From Flavobacterium sangjuense (GTDB lineage: Bacteria; Bacteroidota; Bacteroidia; Flavobacteriales; Flavobacteriaceae): a DNA stretch of 64,000 nucleotides. The notes under the pieces are model-generated. The model searched no databases. It had not been told where the DNA came from and worked only from the letters and a program-made list of their open reading frames with translations. Made by a program: the position numbers and the translations under genes. The stretch lies in the NCBI RefSeq assembly GCF_004797125.1, contig NZ_CP038810.1, positions 3,038,001-3,102,000 of the forward strand, written 5' to 3'. Shown here piece after piece: positions 35,278 through 43,660 of this stretch (within the stretch, counting starts at the first letter, position 1; every line of letters begins with the position of its first letter).

Positions 35278-35751
35278 ATGAAAACAACTCTTTTATTTGT
35301 TTCAATCAGTCTGGCCAGTGGCTTGTTACTGGTTAATGTGTACAATTCCCTTATTGACACAAGGTCATGGGGAAGTGACTTACCTAATTCTATTGCTGTA
35401 GCAAGAGACTATTTCAAAATGATAAATCCCGGAAATTTTTACAGGATTTTCTCTCCACTCAATCAACTACTGGCTTTATTGTCACTGATTTTGTTTTGGA
35501 AAGTCTCTCCGGCAATCCGGCTATATTTGGGAATTAGCCTGGTGCTCTATGTTTTAGTAGATGCTCTTACGTTCGCTTATTTCTATCCAAGAAATGACAT
35601 CATGTTTAAGACAGCGCAACTGACAGACATCCCAACGCTGAAAAAAGCCTGGTCAGAATGGAATATGATGAATTGGGTGCGCTCCTTACTTTTACTCATA
35701 GGAGTAGTCTTTTCGTATTTGTCTTTGCATAAAATCTACATGCAAAAATAA
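35278..35751 (+). CDS. DUF1772-like four-helix membrane protein
   Basis: A 157-aa integral membrane protein with about four transmembrane helices (LLFVSISLASGLLLVNVY; LNQLLALLSLILFW; LYLGISLVLYVLVDALTFAYF; SLLLLIGVVFSYLSL). The layout and the N-terminal G-x3-VNVYNSL stretch resemble the DUF1772/anthrone-oxygenase-like family. Function unknown. It lies right after the AraC regulator gene and could be its target. Confidence 0.65.
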   Translation: MKTTLLFVSISLASGLLLVNVYNSLIDTRSWGSDLPNSIAVARDYFKMINPGNFYRIFSPLNQLLALLSLILFWKVSPAIRLYLGISLVLYVLVDALTFAYFYPRNDIMFKTAQLTDIPTLKKAWSEWNMMNWVRSLLLLIGVVFSYLSLHKIYMQK

Positions 35752-35768
35752 AACCTTGAGTTTGACAA

Positions 35769-35797
35769 AAAAAGCGCCTCAAATAAGGGTGCTTTTT
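35769..35797. terminator. Bidirectional terminator, membrane protein / TerB-like
   Basis: AAAAAGCGCCT pairs with GGGTGCTTTTT using two G-T wobbles; T-rich on both strands, between converging genes. Confidence 0.75.
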
Positions 35798-35800
35798 ATT

Positions 35801-36202
35801 TTAATTCAACTGCTCCTGGAAAACTTCCAGCAAAAATTCGGGAGAAATTAATTTGGTTGGCGAATCTTGCATCGCTTTTAAAACACGTTTGATAGCATGT
35901 GGATTTAATCCCATATTGATGCCAATTTCGTGGATTTTGTTTTGTTCGCGTTCGTGTAAAACACCGTCACAATGCATCAGCAAAGCCAAACGGTAAAATT
36001 GTTGAATGCGCTCAAACTCCGATTTAATCACAATTGGATATTCTTCCTGATGAAAAAGACTTTTGAAATCACCTTTTTCCACCTGAAGTTCTTCGGCAAT
36101 CATAGCCAAAAAAAGATATTCTCTTTCATGCAATCTTCCGTCAACGACAGAAAACGCAATCATTTCAGATAAAAGAGCCAATCTTTCTTTGTAATCGTTC
36201 AT
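35801..36202 (-). CDS. TerB-like (tellurite-resistance fold) protein
   Basis: A 133-aa all-helical cytoplasmic protein. The two acidic repeats AFSVVDGRLHEREYLFLAMIAEEL and LMHCDGVLHEREQNKIHEIG have the DG-x-HERE pattern of the TerB fold, which binds metal through such acidic residues. Role unknown; many relatives in Flavobacteriia carry no tellurite-resistance genes nearby, as here. Single gene, divergent from the Spy-like gene. Confidence 0.75.
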   Translation of the reverse strand: MNDYKERLALLSEMIAFSVVDGRLHEREYLFLAMIAEELQVEKGDFKSLFHQEEYPIVIKSEFERIQQFYRLALLMHCDGVLHEREQNKIHEIGINMGLNPHAIKRVLKAMQDSPTKLISPEFLLEVFQEQLN

Positions 36203-36317
36203 GCTTTTTAAAAATTTTTAGCTAAAATATAATTTTTTCTTTATGTTTCATCATTGGTTTTAAAAAATGGAGAAAGAATTATTTTTGTTACTTTTACCTC
36301 TTTAAACATCTAAGCTC

Positions 36318-36845
36318 ATGAATACTTTTAAAATGGCGATTATTGGTTTGCTGTTGACTTCTGCAACTGCATTTTCGCAATACAATGATTATTACAATTA
36401 TAACAGAATGGGGCGATCTAACAGAGATTACTCCACAACCTCATCACAACCCTCAGCTGAAGAAATTGAAAAAGCCAAAGCAAAAAAAATTGATCAAATT
36501 ATTGCAAACTTAAAAACCGAGTTAACATTAGACGAACTTCAGACTATTGCTATAAAAAATGAAATTGCTTCAAGTATTAAGAATATAGATATTGTTTCCA
36601 AAAAAGAAATTTCCGATGAAGAAAAATCAAAAGAAATAAAAGCACTTACAGATAGAACAGAAGTTACAATCAACTCCTATTTAAACGCAGCACAAAAAGA
36701 AAAATATAAAGCTTTAATATCCGAAAGCAAGAGCGGTAAGAAAGGCAAAAAAGATAAAAAGACTCGAGGTACCCGAGCCAAAGGCGAACAGAGCGAAGCT
36801 AAAGACGAACAGAACGAAACTAAAGACAAAACGGTCGAAGAATAA
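36318..36845 (+). CDS. Exported charged helical protein, Spy/CpxP-like
   Basis: A 175-aa precursor with signal peptide (1-20, ending ATAFSQ). After a Tyr/Asn-rich stretch (YNDYYNYNRMG) comes a long helical region with LTLDELQTIAIKNEIASSI and NSYLNAAQKEKYKAL, which resembles the LTxxQ-type helices of periplasmic Spy/CpxP chaperones. The last 40 residues are a Lys/Glu-rich disordered tail. I regard the Spy-like reading as plausible, not proven. The esterase gene follows after 17 nt. Confidence 0.6.
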   Translation: MNTFKMAIIGLLLTSATAFSQYNDYYNYNRMGRSNRDYSTTSSQPSAEEIEKAKAKKIDQIIANLKTELTLDELQTIAIKNEIASSIKNIDIVSKKEISDEEKSKEIKALTDRTEVTINSYLNAAQKEKYKALISESKSGKKGKKDKKTRGTRAKGEQSEAKDEQNETKDKTVEE

Positions 36846-36862
36846 ATCTAACAATTACCATT

Positions 36863-37663
36863 TTGAAACAGTTTTTATCATTCCTCTTTTTATTTGTTCT
36901 TTGCAATGCAAATGCACAACAAAGCACAGCTAGTAAGCAAGTTTCTTCCTATACAATTGATGCACCTCAATTAAAAACTTCTAAAAAAATTTGGGTGTAT
37001 TTGCCAAAAAACTACACCGCTTCCACCAAAAAATATCCCGTCATTTACATGCATGATGGTCAAAATTTGTTTGACACCAGCACTGCTCCGTATGGCGAAT
37101 GGAATATTGACGAAACCTTAGACAGCATCAATGCTCAGGTAATTGTCATTGGGATTGAACATGGCGGCGATAAGCGAATAGAGGAATTGACGCCTTATAA
37201 AAATGCCAAATATGGTGGCGGTAAGGCCGATGATTATTTGGATTTTGTTGTCAAAACCCTGAAACCAAAAGTGGACTCCACCTACAGAACCAAGACTAAT
37301 GCAAAAAGCACAGCGATTTTTGGAAGTTCGCTTGGCGGATTGGTTTCGTTTTATGCTGCCATAAAATATCCGGATGTATTCGGAAAAGTAGGTTGCTTCT
37401 CACCTTCTTTTTGGTTTGGCAGAAATGAAATGAATGATTTATTGGCAAAAACCAAAGACTTTCACACCAAAGTTTATTTCCTATGTGGCGATAACGAAGG
37501 CGATGATGATGTTATTCGTGATATGAAAAGGGTAGAACATTGGGTAAACACTAAGCGTTGCGAATGTAAAAAACTAAACAAAGAAGTAATCGTCAAAGGT
37601 GGACAGCACAACGAAAAAATGTGGCGTGAGAATTTTAAAAAGGCGTACCTTTGGCTGTTCTAA
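36863..37663 (+). CDS. Exported esterase of the EsD/IroE-like alpha/beta-hydrolase family, TTG start
   Basis: A 266-aa precursor starting at TTG 36863; no ATG is available before the signal peptide (KQFLSFLFLFVLCNANAQ). Alpha/beta-hydrolase features: YMHDGQNLFD (oxyanion strand), GIEHGGDKR, the nucleophile elbow FGSSLGG (about 149-155) and the catalytic His likely in KGGQHNEKMW near the end. The family includes esterase D and enterobactin-type hydrolases; the substrate is unknown. Located in the periplasm. Confidence 0.85.
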   Translation: MKQFLSFLFLFVLCNANAQQSTASKQVSSYTIDAPQLKTSKKIWVYLPKNYTASTKKYPVIYMHDGQNLFDTSTAPYGEWNIDETLDSINAQVIVIGIEHGGDKRIEELTPYKNAKYGGGKADDYLDFVVKTLKPKVDSTYRTKTNAKSTAIFGSSLGGLVSFYAAIKYPDVFGKVGCFSPSFWFGRNEMNDLLAKTKDFHTKVYFLCGDNEGDDDVIRDMKRVEHWVNTKRCECKKLNKEVIVKGGQHNEKMWRENFKKAYLWLF

Positions 37664-37674
37664 AAACTTAAAAA

Positions 37675-38109
37675 ATGAATAACAACGATATCTTTAAAAA
37701 ACTCCGTGTCGCCTTACAGCTTCGTGATGACCAAATTGTAGAAATCATGCAATTGGTAGATTTCAGAATTTCCGCTGCTGAATTGGGAGCTTTTTTTAGA
37801 AATGCTGATCATCCCAAATATATGGAATGCGGTGATCAGGTGTTGCGTAATTTCCTTAACGGATTAGTAATTCATTTGCGTGGCACGAAAGAAAGTCCAA
37901 AAAATGCTATGGATGTTATCAGACAGAATCAGGATGCCGTAAAGAAAAACATCACGGAAAAACCGAAAGTTGAATTTAAACCTAAGACAGAATTCAAGCC
38001 AAAAACAGATACTAAAAAGAAGCCATTCAATCCAAAGGATAAAAAACCTGCACAAAAAATTCAGGTGGTTGAAAAGGTTCAATACAAAAACGGGAAGAAC
38101 AAAAAATAA
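37675..38109 (+). CDS. DUF1456 family protein with basic tail
   Basis: A 144-aa cytoplasmic protein. The first 70 residues (NDIFKKLRVALQLRDDQI, RISAAELGAFFRNADHPKY, DQVLRNFLNGLVIHLRG) are the DUF1456/YehS domain, normally present in two copies in E. coli YehS; here only one is present, followed by a Lys-rich disordered tail (KPKTEFKPKTEFKPKTD). The basic tail suggests nucleic-acid or membrane contacts. It is 11 nt after the esterase gene and converges on the NHL gene with a 7-nt gap. Confidence 0.8.
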   Translation: MNNNDIFKKLRVALQLRDDQIVEIMQLVDFRISAAELGAFFRNADHPKYMECGDQVLRNFLNGLVIHLRGTKESPKNAMDVIRQNQDAVKKNITEKPKVEFKPKTEFKPKTDTKKKPFNPKDKKPAQKIQVVEKVQYKNGKNKK

Positions 38110-38116
38110 AAAACAC

Positions 38117-39385
38117 TTACTCTTTTACAAACTTACTGACATATTTATCTTCTCCTGAATAAGCTTCCATAATATAGATTCCCTTCGCTAAGTTTTCTAC
38201 ATTTATTGTATTGCTATTTTGAGTTTGAAGGATTATTTTTCCTGAAAGGTCAGTAATGCTAATTTTATCTAAACTGCAATCATTTTCTAGTTGTAATGTA
38301 AGTACAGTTGTAACAGGGTTTGGATAGACTGTAATTTTTGAATCAATATTGTTGTGTGTAACACCAAGTTGTTGTGTGATTTTGCGGATCCTTTCATTGC
38401 TCTGATCCCCTATATATATATTCCCCGCGGAATCAATTGCAACTCCTTCTGGAAAATGAAACTGGGCGGAAACTCCTGCACCATCTGCAAAACCCTGTGT
38501 AGAGCCCGCCAGAGTACTAACTACACCTGTCGGAGTAATTTTCCGGATTTTATTATTATAAGCATCTGCTACATACAAATTGCCTGCGGGATCAGTCGCT
38601 ACTCCAAAAGGATAATAAAATTGAGCTGCTGACCCTGTTCCATCAGCAAAACCTACTGTAGAGCCCGCCAAAGTACTAACCATGCCTGCTGGGGTAATCT
38701 TTCGGATTTTATTGTTTTCACTATCTGCTACATATACATTGCCTGCGGCATCAATTGTCACTCCTCGAGGAGCATTAAACTTCGCTGCAGTTCCAGAACC
38801 ATCTGCAAAACCATATGTAGCGCCTCCCGCCAAGGTACTCACTACACCCGTTGGGGTAATTTTTCGAATTCTGTGGTTAATCAGATCTGCTACATACACA
38901 TTACCTGTGGCATCGGTTACCACTCCAGTAGGACTACAAAACTGAGCGGTAGCGCCCGAACCATTTAAAAAGCCACAAGTTCCCGAACCCGCCAGGGTAC
39001 TAACCACACCCGCCGGAGTGATTTTTCGGATTTTGTTATTTTCAGTATCTGCTACATATACATTACCTGCGGTATCGGTCGCCACTCCAAAAGGATGATA
39101 AAACTGAGCGGAACCTCCTGCACCATCTGAAAAGCCTTGTGTAGAACCTGCCAAAGTACTTACGATACCCGCCGGGGTGATTTTCCGGATTTTGTTGTTC
39201 CAGCCATCCGCTACATACAGATTACCTCCAGCATCGACTGCCACTCCCAAAGGAGAAAAAAACTGAGCTGTGGCGACCGGGCCATCGGCAAAGCCCTGAG
39301 TAGAACCGGCTACAGTCGTTACCTGCTGAGCAGTACTCATAAATGTTGTGACAAAGGCACTTAATAAAAAAATGGCTTTTTTCAT
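38117..39385 (-). CDS. T9SS-secreted NHL-repeat protein
   Basis: A 422-aa precursor: signal peptide (1-19, ending STAQQ), six tandem NHL repeats of about 53 residues (about 20-340), each with the pattern GVATDxAGNVYVADxxNNKIRKI, and a C-terminal type-A sorting domain (about 345-422; YPNPVTTVLTLQL, ISITDLSGKIIL, LAKGIYIMEAYSG). Six repeats make one closed beta-propeller. It should be exported by the type IX system and attached to or released from the cell surface. Binding partner unknown. Confidence 0.93.
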   Translation of the reverse strand: MKKAIFLLSAFVTTFMSTAQQVTTVAGSTQGFADGPVATAQFFSPLGVAVDAGGNLYVADGWNNKIRKITPAGIVSTLAGSTQGFSDGAGGSAQFYHPFGVATDTAGNVYVADTENNKIRKITPAGVVSTLAGSGTCGFLNGSGATAQFCSPTGVVTDATGNVYVADLINHRIRKITPTGVVSTLAGGATYGFADGSGTAAKFNAPRGVTIDAAGNVYVADSENNKIRKITPAGMVSTLAGSTVGFADGTGSAAQFYYPFGVATDPAGNLYVADAYNNKIRKITPTGVVSTLAGSTQGFADGAGVSAQFHFPEGVAIDSAGNIYIGDQSNERIRKITQQLGVTHNNIDSKITVYPNPVTTVLTLQLENDCSLDKISITDLSGKIILQTQNSNTINVENLAKGIYIMEAYSGEDKYVSKFVKE

Positions 39386-39433
39386 ATTTTATTTTGAATG
39401 CTAAAAATATAAAAAAGGAAACTAAATCAAAGC

Positions 39434-39465
39434 AAAAAATCCTGAACTTTCATTCAGGATTTTTT
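39434..39465 (-). terminator. Terminator of folD
   Basis: Perfect 13-bp stem AAAAAATCCTGAA / TTCAGGATTTTTT with a 6-nt loop, immediately after the folD stop codon on the minus strand. Confidence 0.9.
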
Positions 39466-40353
39466 TTATGCTAGTCTTTGTCTTTTCTGTTCTCTTGCCA
39501 ATAAAGTATTTTTCAAAAGCATTGCGATTGTCATCGGTCCAACTCCACCGGGAACAGGTGTTATATAAGATGCTTTTTTGGAAACCGCATCAAAGTCAAC
39601 ATCACCGGTAATTCTATAACCTCTTGCATCATTTTCATCAGCAACACGTGTAATCCCAACGTCAATTACGACTGCATCGTCCTTGATCATTTCGGCTTTC
39701 AGATAATTGGGAACACCAAGAGCTGTGATAATAATATCCGCTTGTGTTGTGATTTGGGCAATGTTCTTAGTATAACTGTGCGTAAGTGTTACGGTTGAAT
39801 TTCCTGGAAAACCTTTTCTTCCCATCAGGATGCTCATTGGTCTTCCCACTATGTGGCTTCTTCCAATGACAACCGTGTGTTTTCCTTTGGTTTCGACATT
39901 GTATCGTTCTAGCAATTCCAGAATTCCAAATGGTGTTGCCGGAATAAAAGTGGTCATATCCAAAGCCATTTTTCCGAAATTCTCCGGATGAAATCCATCG
40001 ACATCTTTACTTGGATCGATTGCCATTAATATTTTTTGGGTGTCAATTTGTTCCGGTAAGGGCAACTGAACAATAAAGCCGTCAATGCTGTCATCGTCAT
40101 TGAGTTCAGCAATTTTCTTAAGCAATTCCGTTTCCGAAGTGGTGCTTGGCATTTTGACTAAAGTCGATTCAAATCCAACTAATTCACAGGCTTTGACTTT
40201 GCTTCCAACATAGGTTAAACTAGCACCATCATTTCCGACAATAACTGCCGCCAAATGTGGCACTTTTTCTCCGTTAGCTTTCATTTTGTTAACCTCAGCC
40301 GTGATTTCGGTTTTGATGTCGTTAGAGATTTTTTTTCCGTCTAATAATTTCAT
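39466..40353 (-). CDS. folD: Bifunctional methylenetetrahydrofolate dehydrogenase/cyclohydrolase
   Basis: A 295-aa enzyme converting 5,10-methylene-THF to 10-formyl-THF through methenyl-THF. Visible: YVGSKVKACE (with the catalytic Lys), DGFIVQLPLPEQID, DVDGFHPENFG, the NADP site VIGRSHIVGRP and the terminal PVPGGVGPMTIAMLL. Length is standard. It lies 54 nt downstream of ffh on the same strand. Confidence 0.97.
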   Translation of the reverse strand: MKLLDGKKISNDIKTEITAEVNKMKANGEKVPHLAAVIVGNDGASLTYVGSKVKACELVGFESTLVKMPSTTSETELLKKIAELNDDDSIDGFIVQLPLPEQIDTQKILMAIDPSKDVDGFHPENFGKMALDMTTFIPATPFGILELLERYNVETKGKHTVVIGRSHIVGRPMSILMGRKGFPGNSTVTLTHSYTKNIAQITTQADIIITALGVPNYLKAEMIKDDAVVIDVGITRVADENDARGYRITGDVDFDAVSKKASYITPVPGGVGPMTIAMLLKNTLLAREQKRQRLA

Positions 40354-40407
40354 TTGTTGTGTTGTTTATATAAATAAAAAAGACGCGAAATATCGCGTCT
40401 CTACATA

Positions 40408-41736
40408 TTATCTCATTCCACCCATCATCTTCATCAGGTTCTTACCGCCGCCGCCTTGCATCATCTTCATCATTTTGCTCATTTGGTCGAATTGCTTCAT
40501 CAGCTGATTAACTTCTTCTATTTTTCTTCCGGAACCTTTTGCGATTCTGGTTTTTCTTTTCATATCGATGATTGCAGGCTTGCTTCTTTCTTTTGGTGTC
40601 ATCGAGTGAATAATCGCTTCAATATGCTTGAATGCGTCATCTTCAATTTCAACATCTTTCAATGCTTTTCCGGCTCCGGGAATCATTCCGACAAGGTCTT
40701 TCATGTTACCCATCTTTTTCACTTGTTGGATTTGGGCTAGGAAATCATCAAAACCAAATTCGTTTTTGGCTATTTTCTTTTGGATTTTTCTCGCTTCTTC
40801 TTCATCATATTGCTCCTGTGCTCTTTCTACCAAAGAAACTACGTCACCCATTCCGAGAATTCTCTCCGCCATACGCGATGGATAGAACACATCGATAGCT
40901 TCCATTTTTTCTCCGGTTCCAATAAATTTGATTGGTTTATCTACAACCGATTTAATAGAAATGGCAGCTCCACCACGAGTATCACCATCTAATTTGGTTA
41001 AAATTACTCCGTCAAAATTTAATCTGTCGTTAAAAGCTTTTGCCGTATTTACCGCATCTTGTCCGGTCATTGCGTCAACAACAAACAAAGTTTCCTGTGG
41101 TTTTACAGCAGCATGAACATTGGCAATCTCGGTCATCATCTCCTCATCAACTGCCAAACGACCAGCGGTATCGATAATTACAACATTAAAGCCATTCGAT
41201 TTGGCATACGCAATCGCTTTAAGCGAAATGTCAACCGGATTTTTATTTTCCGGTTCAGCGTAAACTTCAACGCCAACCTGACCTCCAACAACCTGTAACT
41301 GATTAATCGCCGCAGGACGATAGATATCACAAGCTACTAAAAGCGGTTTTTTATTCTTTTTGGTCTTAAGATAATTGGCTAATTTTCCTGAGAAAGTTGT
41401 TTTCCCTGAACCTTGCAAACCCGACATTAAAATTACGGTTGGATTTCCGGAAAGGTTGATTCCTGTAGCATCACCACCCATTAATTCGGTTAATTCGTCT
41501 TTTACGATTTTAACCAATAATTGTCCCGGTTGCAATGTCGTTAATACATTTTCACCGATTGCTTTTTCTTTAACTCTTGTGGTAAAATCTTTGGCGATTT
41601 TAAAATTAACATCGGCGTCAAGTAAAGCACGACGGACTTCTTTCAAAGTTTCGGCTACATTGACTTCGGTAATTTTTCCATGTCCTTTTAAGATATGGAA
41701 AGCTTTATCTAATTTATCACTTAAATTATTGAACAT
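40408..41736 (-). CDS. ffh: Signal recognition particle protein
   Basis: A 442-aa SRP54 GTPase that binds signal peptides of nascent membrane proteins and docks with FtsY. N-domain ALLDADVNFKI, G-domain P loop GLQGSGKT (106-113), DTAGRLAVDEEM, TKLDGDTRGGAA, and the Met-rich M domain ending in QMSKMMKMMQGGGGKN. Full-length. Followed by folD on the same strand. Confidence 0.98.
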   Translation of the reverse strand: MFNNLSDKLDKAFHILKGHGKITEVNVAETLKEVRRALLDADVNFKIAKDFTTRVKEKAIGENVLTTLQPGQLLVKIVKDELTELMGGDATGINLSGNPTVILMSGLQGSGKTTFSGKLANYLKTKKNKKPLLVACDIYRPAAINQLQVVGGQVGVEVYAEPENKNPVDISLKAIAYAKSNGFNVVIIDTAGRLAVDEEMMTEIANVHAAVKPQETLFVVDAMTGQDAVNTAKAFNDRLNFDGVILTKLDGDTRGGAAISIKSVVDKPIKFIGTGEKMEAIDVFYPSRMAERILGMGDVVSLVERAQEQYDEEEARKIQKKIAKNEFGFDDFLAQIQQVKKMGNMKDLVGMIPGAGKALKDVEIEDDAFKHIEAIIHSMTPKERSKPAIIDMKRKTRIAKGSGRKIEEVNQLMKQFDQMSKMMKMMQGGGGKNLMKMMGGMR

Positions 41737-41809
41737 AGATGACTTTGCTTTTAATGAAGTGCAAATTTAAGGATTTGATTTAGAAATTCTATGATAGAAT
41801 AAATAAAAA

Positions 41810-41837
41810 AACCATCTCGTTTTAGATTGAGATGGTT
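41810..41837 (-). terminator. Terminator of the 154-aa lipoprotein gene
   Basis: Perfect AACCATCTC / GAGATGGTT stem with a 10-nt loop; the minus strand continues into a T run. Confidence 0.8.
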
Positions 41838-41870
41838 TTCAAATACTATTAATTCTTTTTCATGTTTACA

Positions 41871-42335
41871 TTAGTTCTTGGTAAAGACCAAAATATCTGT
41901 CCCACCATTTCCACCGCTTACATCTATTAGAGATATTGTAGTAGCAGTATGGCTAACTACATCCCAATCATCAGTCAAATCTGCAAAGTCAACCGGAGTT
42001 GTAAACCCAATATTAAAATCTAAATCACTGCTTGGATTATCATCATTGCTATCGTCTGAAGTTACAGACCAAGTTCCGGTATAAGTGTTGGTTCCGTTTG
42101 TGGCAGTCAAAACACCTCCTGAAGCAAACGTGAAATTATATCCTGTAAAATGATTGGTTTCATCATTTCCTGAATCTACATAACTGGTAACTCTCCAGGT
42201 ACCGCTTGTAGCAGTATTGATTACCGGTGTTGGATCTCCTCCAGAAGATGAATTATCGTCATCTGAGCTACACATCGAAGCAACGTTTAGCATAAATAGG
42301 GAAAAAAGGGCTGGGATTAAAATTAACTTTTTCAT
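41871..42335 (-). CDS. Lipocalin-like lipoprotein, paralogue of the next gene's C-domain
   Basis: A 154-aa precursor with signal and a Cys in ASMCSSDDD (about residue 22), followed by an acidic, Ser-rich linker. The domain (about 45-154; SGTWRVTSYVDSG, FTGYNFTFASGGVLTA, GTWSVTSDD, DDWDVVSHTATTISL, ILVFTKN) is the same beta-barrel unit as the C-terminal domain of the protein at 42528. An AAGTAGGG motif precedes it at 42401-42420. Function unknown; probably on the cell surface. Confidence 0.75.
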   Translation of the reverse strand: MKKLILIPALFSLFMLNVASMCSSDDDNSSSGGDPTPVINTATSGTWRVTSYVDSGNDETNHFTGYNFTFASGGVLTATNGTNTYTGTWSVTSDDSNDDNPSSDLDFNIGFTTPVDFADLTDDWDVVSHTATTISLIDVSGGNGGTDILVFTKN

Positions 42336-42400
42336 GTTTTTTTTGTTATAGGTTTATAAAATTTTGTTTTGAGTGCGCCTCTTTTATTGAAACAAAAAGC

Positions 42401-42420
42401 AAAAAAAATACCCTACTTAG
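42401..42420 (-). promoter_or_regulatory. AAGTAGGG motif, copy 1, before the 154-aa lipoprotein gene
   Basis: Minus strand reads CTAAGTAGGGTATTTTTTTT, 65 nt before the start codon. Followed by TTTGTTTCAAT, similar to copy 2. Confidence 0.6.
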
Positions 42421-42466
42421 AAATGCAAAATTTCTGTCTTAGGTTTGATAAAAAGTGAAATGAAAA

Positions 42467-42486
42467 AACCAGCACTATGGCTGGTT
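42467..42486 (-). terminator. Terminator of the 341-aa lipoprotein gene
   Basis: AACCAGC / GCTGGTT stem with 6-nt loop and T run on the minus strand. Confidence 0.7.
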
Positions 42487-42527
42487 CTAAGTATTTGCAA
42501 AAAGTTATTTCTAGCTTACAGTTTAAT

Positions 42528-43556
42528 TTAGTTCTTAGTAAAATTCAAATAATGATTGTCACTTCCTCCACCGCTTTCCTCTCTTAATCTCATAGAAGTA
42601 GCCGTAAACTCAAGTACTTTCCAGCCTTCTTCCATTTCCTCTAAAGCTGAGCCATCATAATGTAAATCAAGTCTTTGATATCCATTTTCATCATTTATAT
42701 CCCAATCTCCATTAATAGTAATGCTGTTTTTTATCGCAGTACAAGTTCCGTTTGGATTAAAGTTAAAATTATAGCCGTTGTAATAATTCGTTTGGTCATG
42801 ACCATCTCCGTAGTAATAGGAAACATACCACGAACCAGTTGTCAAAACATCTGATAAGACAAGAGTTCCTGAACTCGTAGTATCACAATCATTAATAACA
42901 TTTTCTATGGCGGACTCAAGTTGTGAATTAGTCGTAATGGCAATATTATCACCGCTTGAATTGGTTAACGTTATCGGAAACACAAATCCAACTATTTCGC
43001 CATCAGTCAAATTATTTACAAAAGTATATAGCTGATTATCGTTTTGCAAAGTGACTGAACTTGCTACCTGATCGTTAGAATTGTAAATATTGATAGAAAT
43101 AGGATAATTAAAATTGATACAGAAAATGTCACGATAAGGGCTATCATCTCCATATCCTGCGATGATACTTTCAAATTCTGCTTCTGTCGCTACATCATGC
43201 TCGTAATAATTTGGATAAACCATGGTAATAGGAAAACCAAAGTGAACTATATCATCATCCGTAGCGCTTTGGTTTTTTATATCCTGAACCGCTTGGAAAT
43301 CGGACTCAGAAACTACATAAACGTATTGACTGTTAACTGTAACGTGTGCCGGCAATTTTATACTACAATTGCTTGTCCCATCTAAAACATTATCGGCAGT
43401 AGTTTCATATTGAGACACTCTACTTATAAGCGAAGATATTGGTGATGATTTGGCAAAACTGTTTTGAGTGTTAAGCGTTATCGTTTCTGATTCGTCCTGA
43501 CACGAAAAAAACGTTAACACAAAAAAATATAGCAACAATAAATAACTCTTTTTCAT
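42528..43556 (-). CDS. Lipoprotein with internal duplication, part of sigma-linked island
   Basis: A 341-aa precursor from ATG 43556 (MKKSYLLLLYFF), with a lipobox-like FFSC at about 18; the longer frame from 43598 would overlap the motif upstream. Two related segments precede the C-terminal domain: one with IVHFGFPITMVYP and EAEFESIIAG, one with IVGFVFPITLTN and NSQLESAIEN. The last about 110 residues (TTGSWYVSYYYGDG, YNGYNFNFNPNGTC, YLNFTKN) match the smaller lipoprotein at 41871. Function unknown. Divergent from the ECF sigma gene. Confidence 0.75.
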   Translation of the reverse strand: MKKSYLLLLYFFVLTFFSCQDESETITLNTQNSFAKSSPISSLISRVSQYETTADNVLDGTSNCSIKLPAHVTVNSQYVYVVSESDFQAVQDIKNQSATDDDIVHFGFPITMVYPNYYEHDVATEAEFESIIAGYGDDSPYRDIFCINFNYPISINIYNSNDQVASSVTLQNDNQLYTFVNNLTDGEIVGFVFPITLTNSSGDNIAITTNSQLESAIENVINDCDTTSSGTLVLSDVLTTGSWYVSYYYGDGHDQTNYYNGYNFNFNPNGTCTAIKNSITINGDWDINDENGYQRLDLHYDGSALEEMEEGWKVLEFTATSMRLREESGGGSDNHYLNFTKN

Positions 43557-43599
43557 GGTATCATAAGCACTTTTGACGTAATTAAAACAAAGTTGCAAT

Positions 43600-43616
43600 A
43601 AAAAACCCTACTTAGG
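43600..43616 (-). promoter_or_regulatory. AAGTAGGG motif, copy 2, before the 341-aa lipoprotein gene
   Basis: Minus strand reads CCTAAGTAGGGTTTTTT, 43 nt before ATG 43556, then TTGC and TTTGTTTTAAT. It lies in the gap shared with the divergent sigma gene. Confidence 0.6.
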
Positions 43617-43660
43617 AAAAAAAAATTAAATTTAAACTCTCGAAAAATTCAAAAAAGTAA

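Noticed and set aside
38354..39364. Plus-strand ORFs opposite the NHL gene
   Set aside because: They are antisense to the repeated NHL units and inherit that periodicity; no independent domain or start context.
38117..39385. Regular 160-nt periodicity that could suggest a repeat array or CRISPR
   Set aside because: The period is 53 codons and follows the NHL protein pattern; spacers do not vary independently of the reading frame.
40456..41770. Several overlapping plus-strand ORFs opposite ffh
   Set aside because: They lie wholly within the ffh coding sequence on the other strand, overlap one another, and give Phe/Ser/His-rich products with no recognisable domain.
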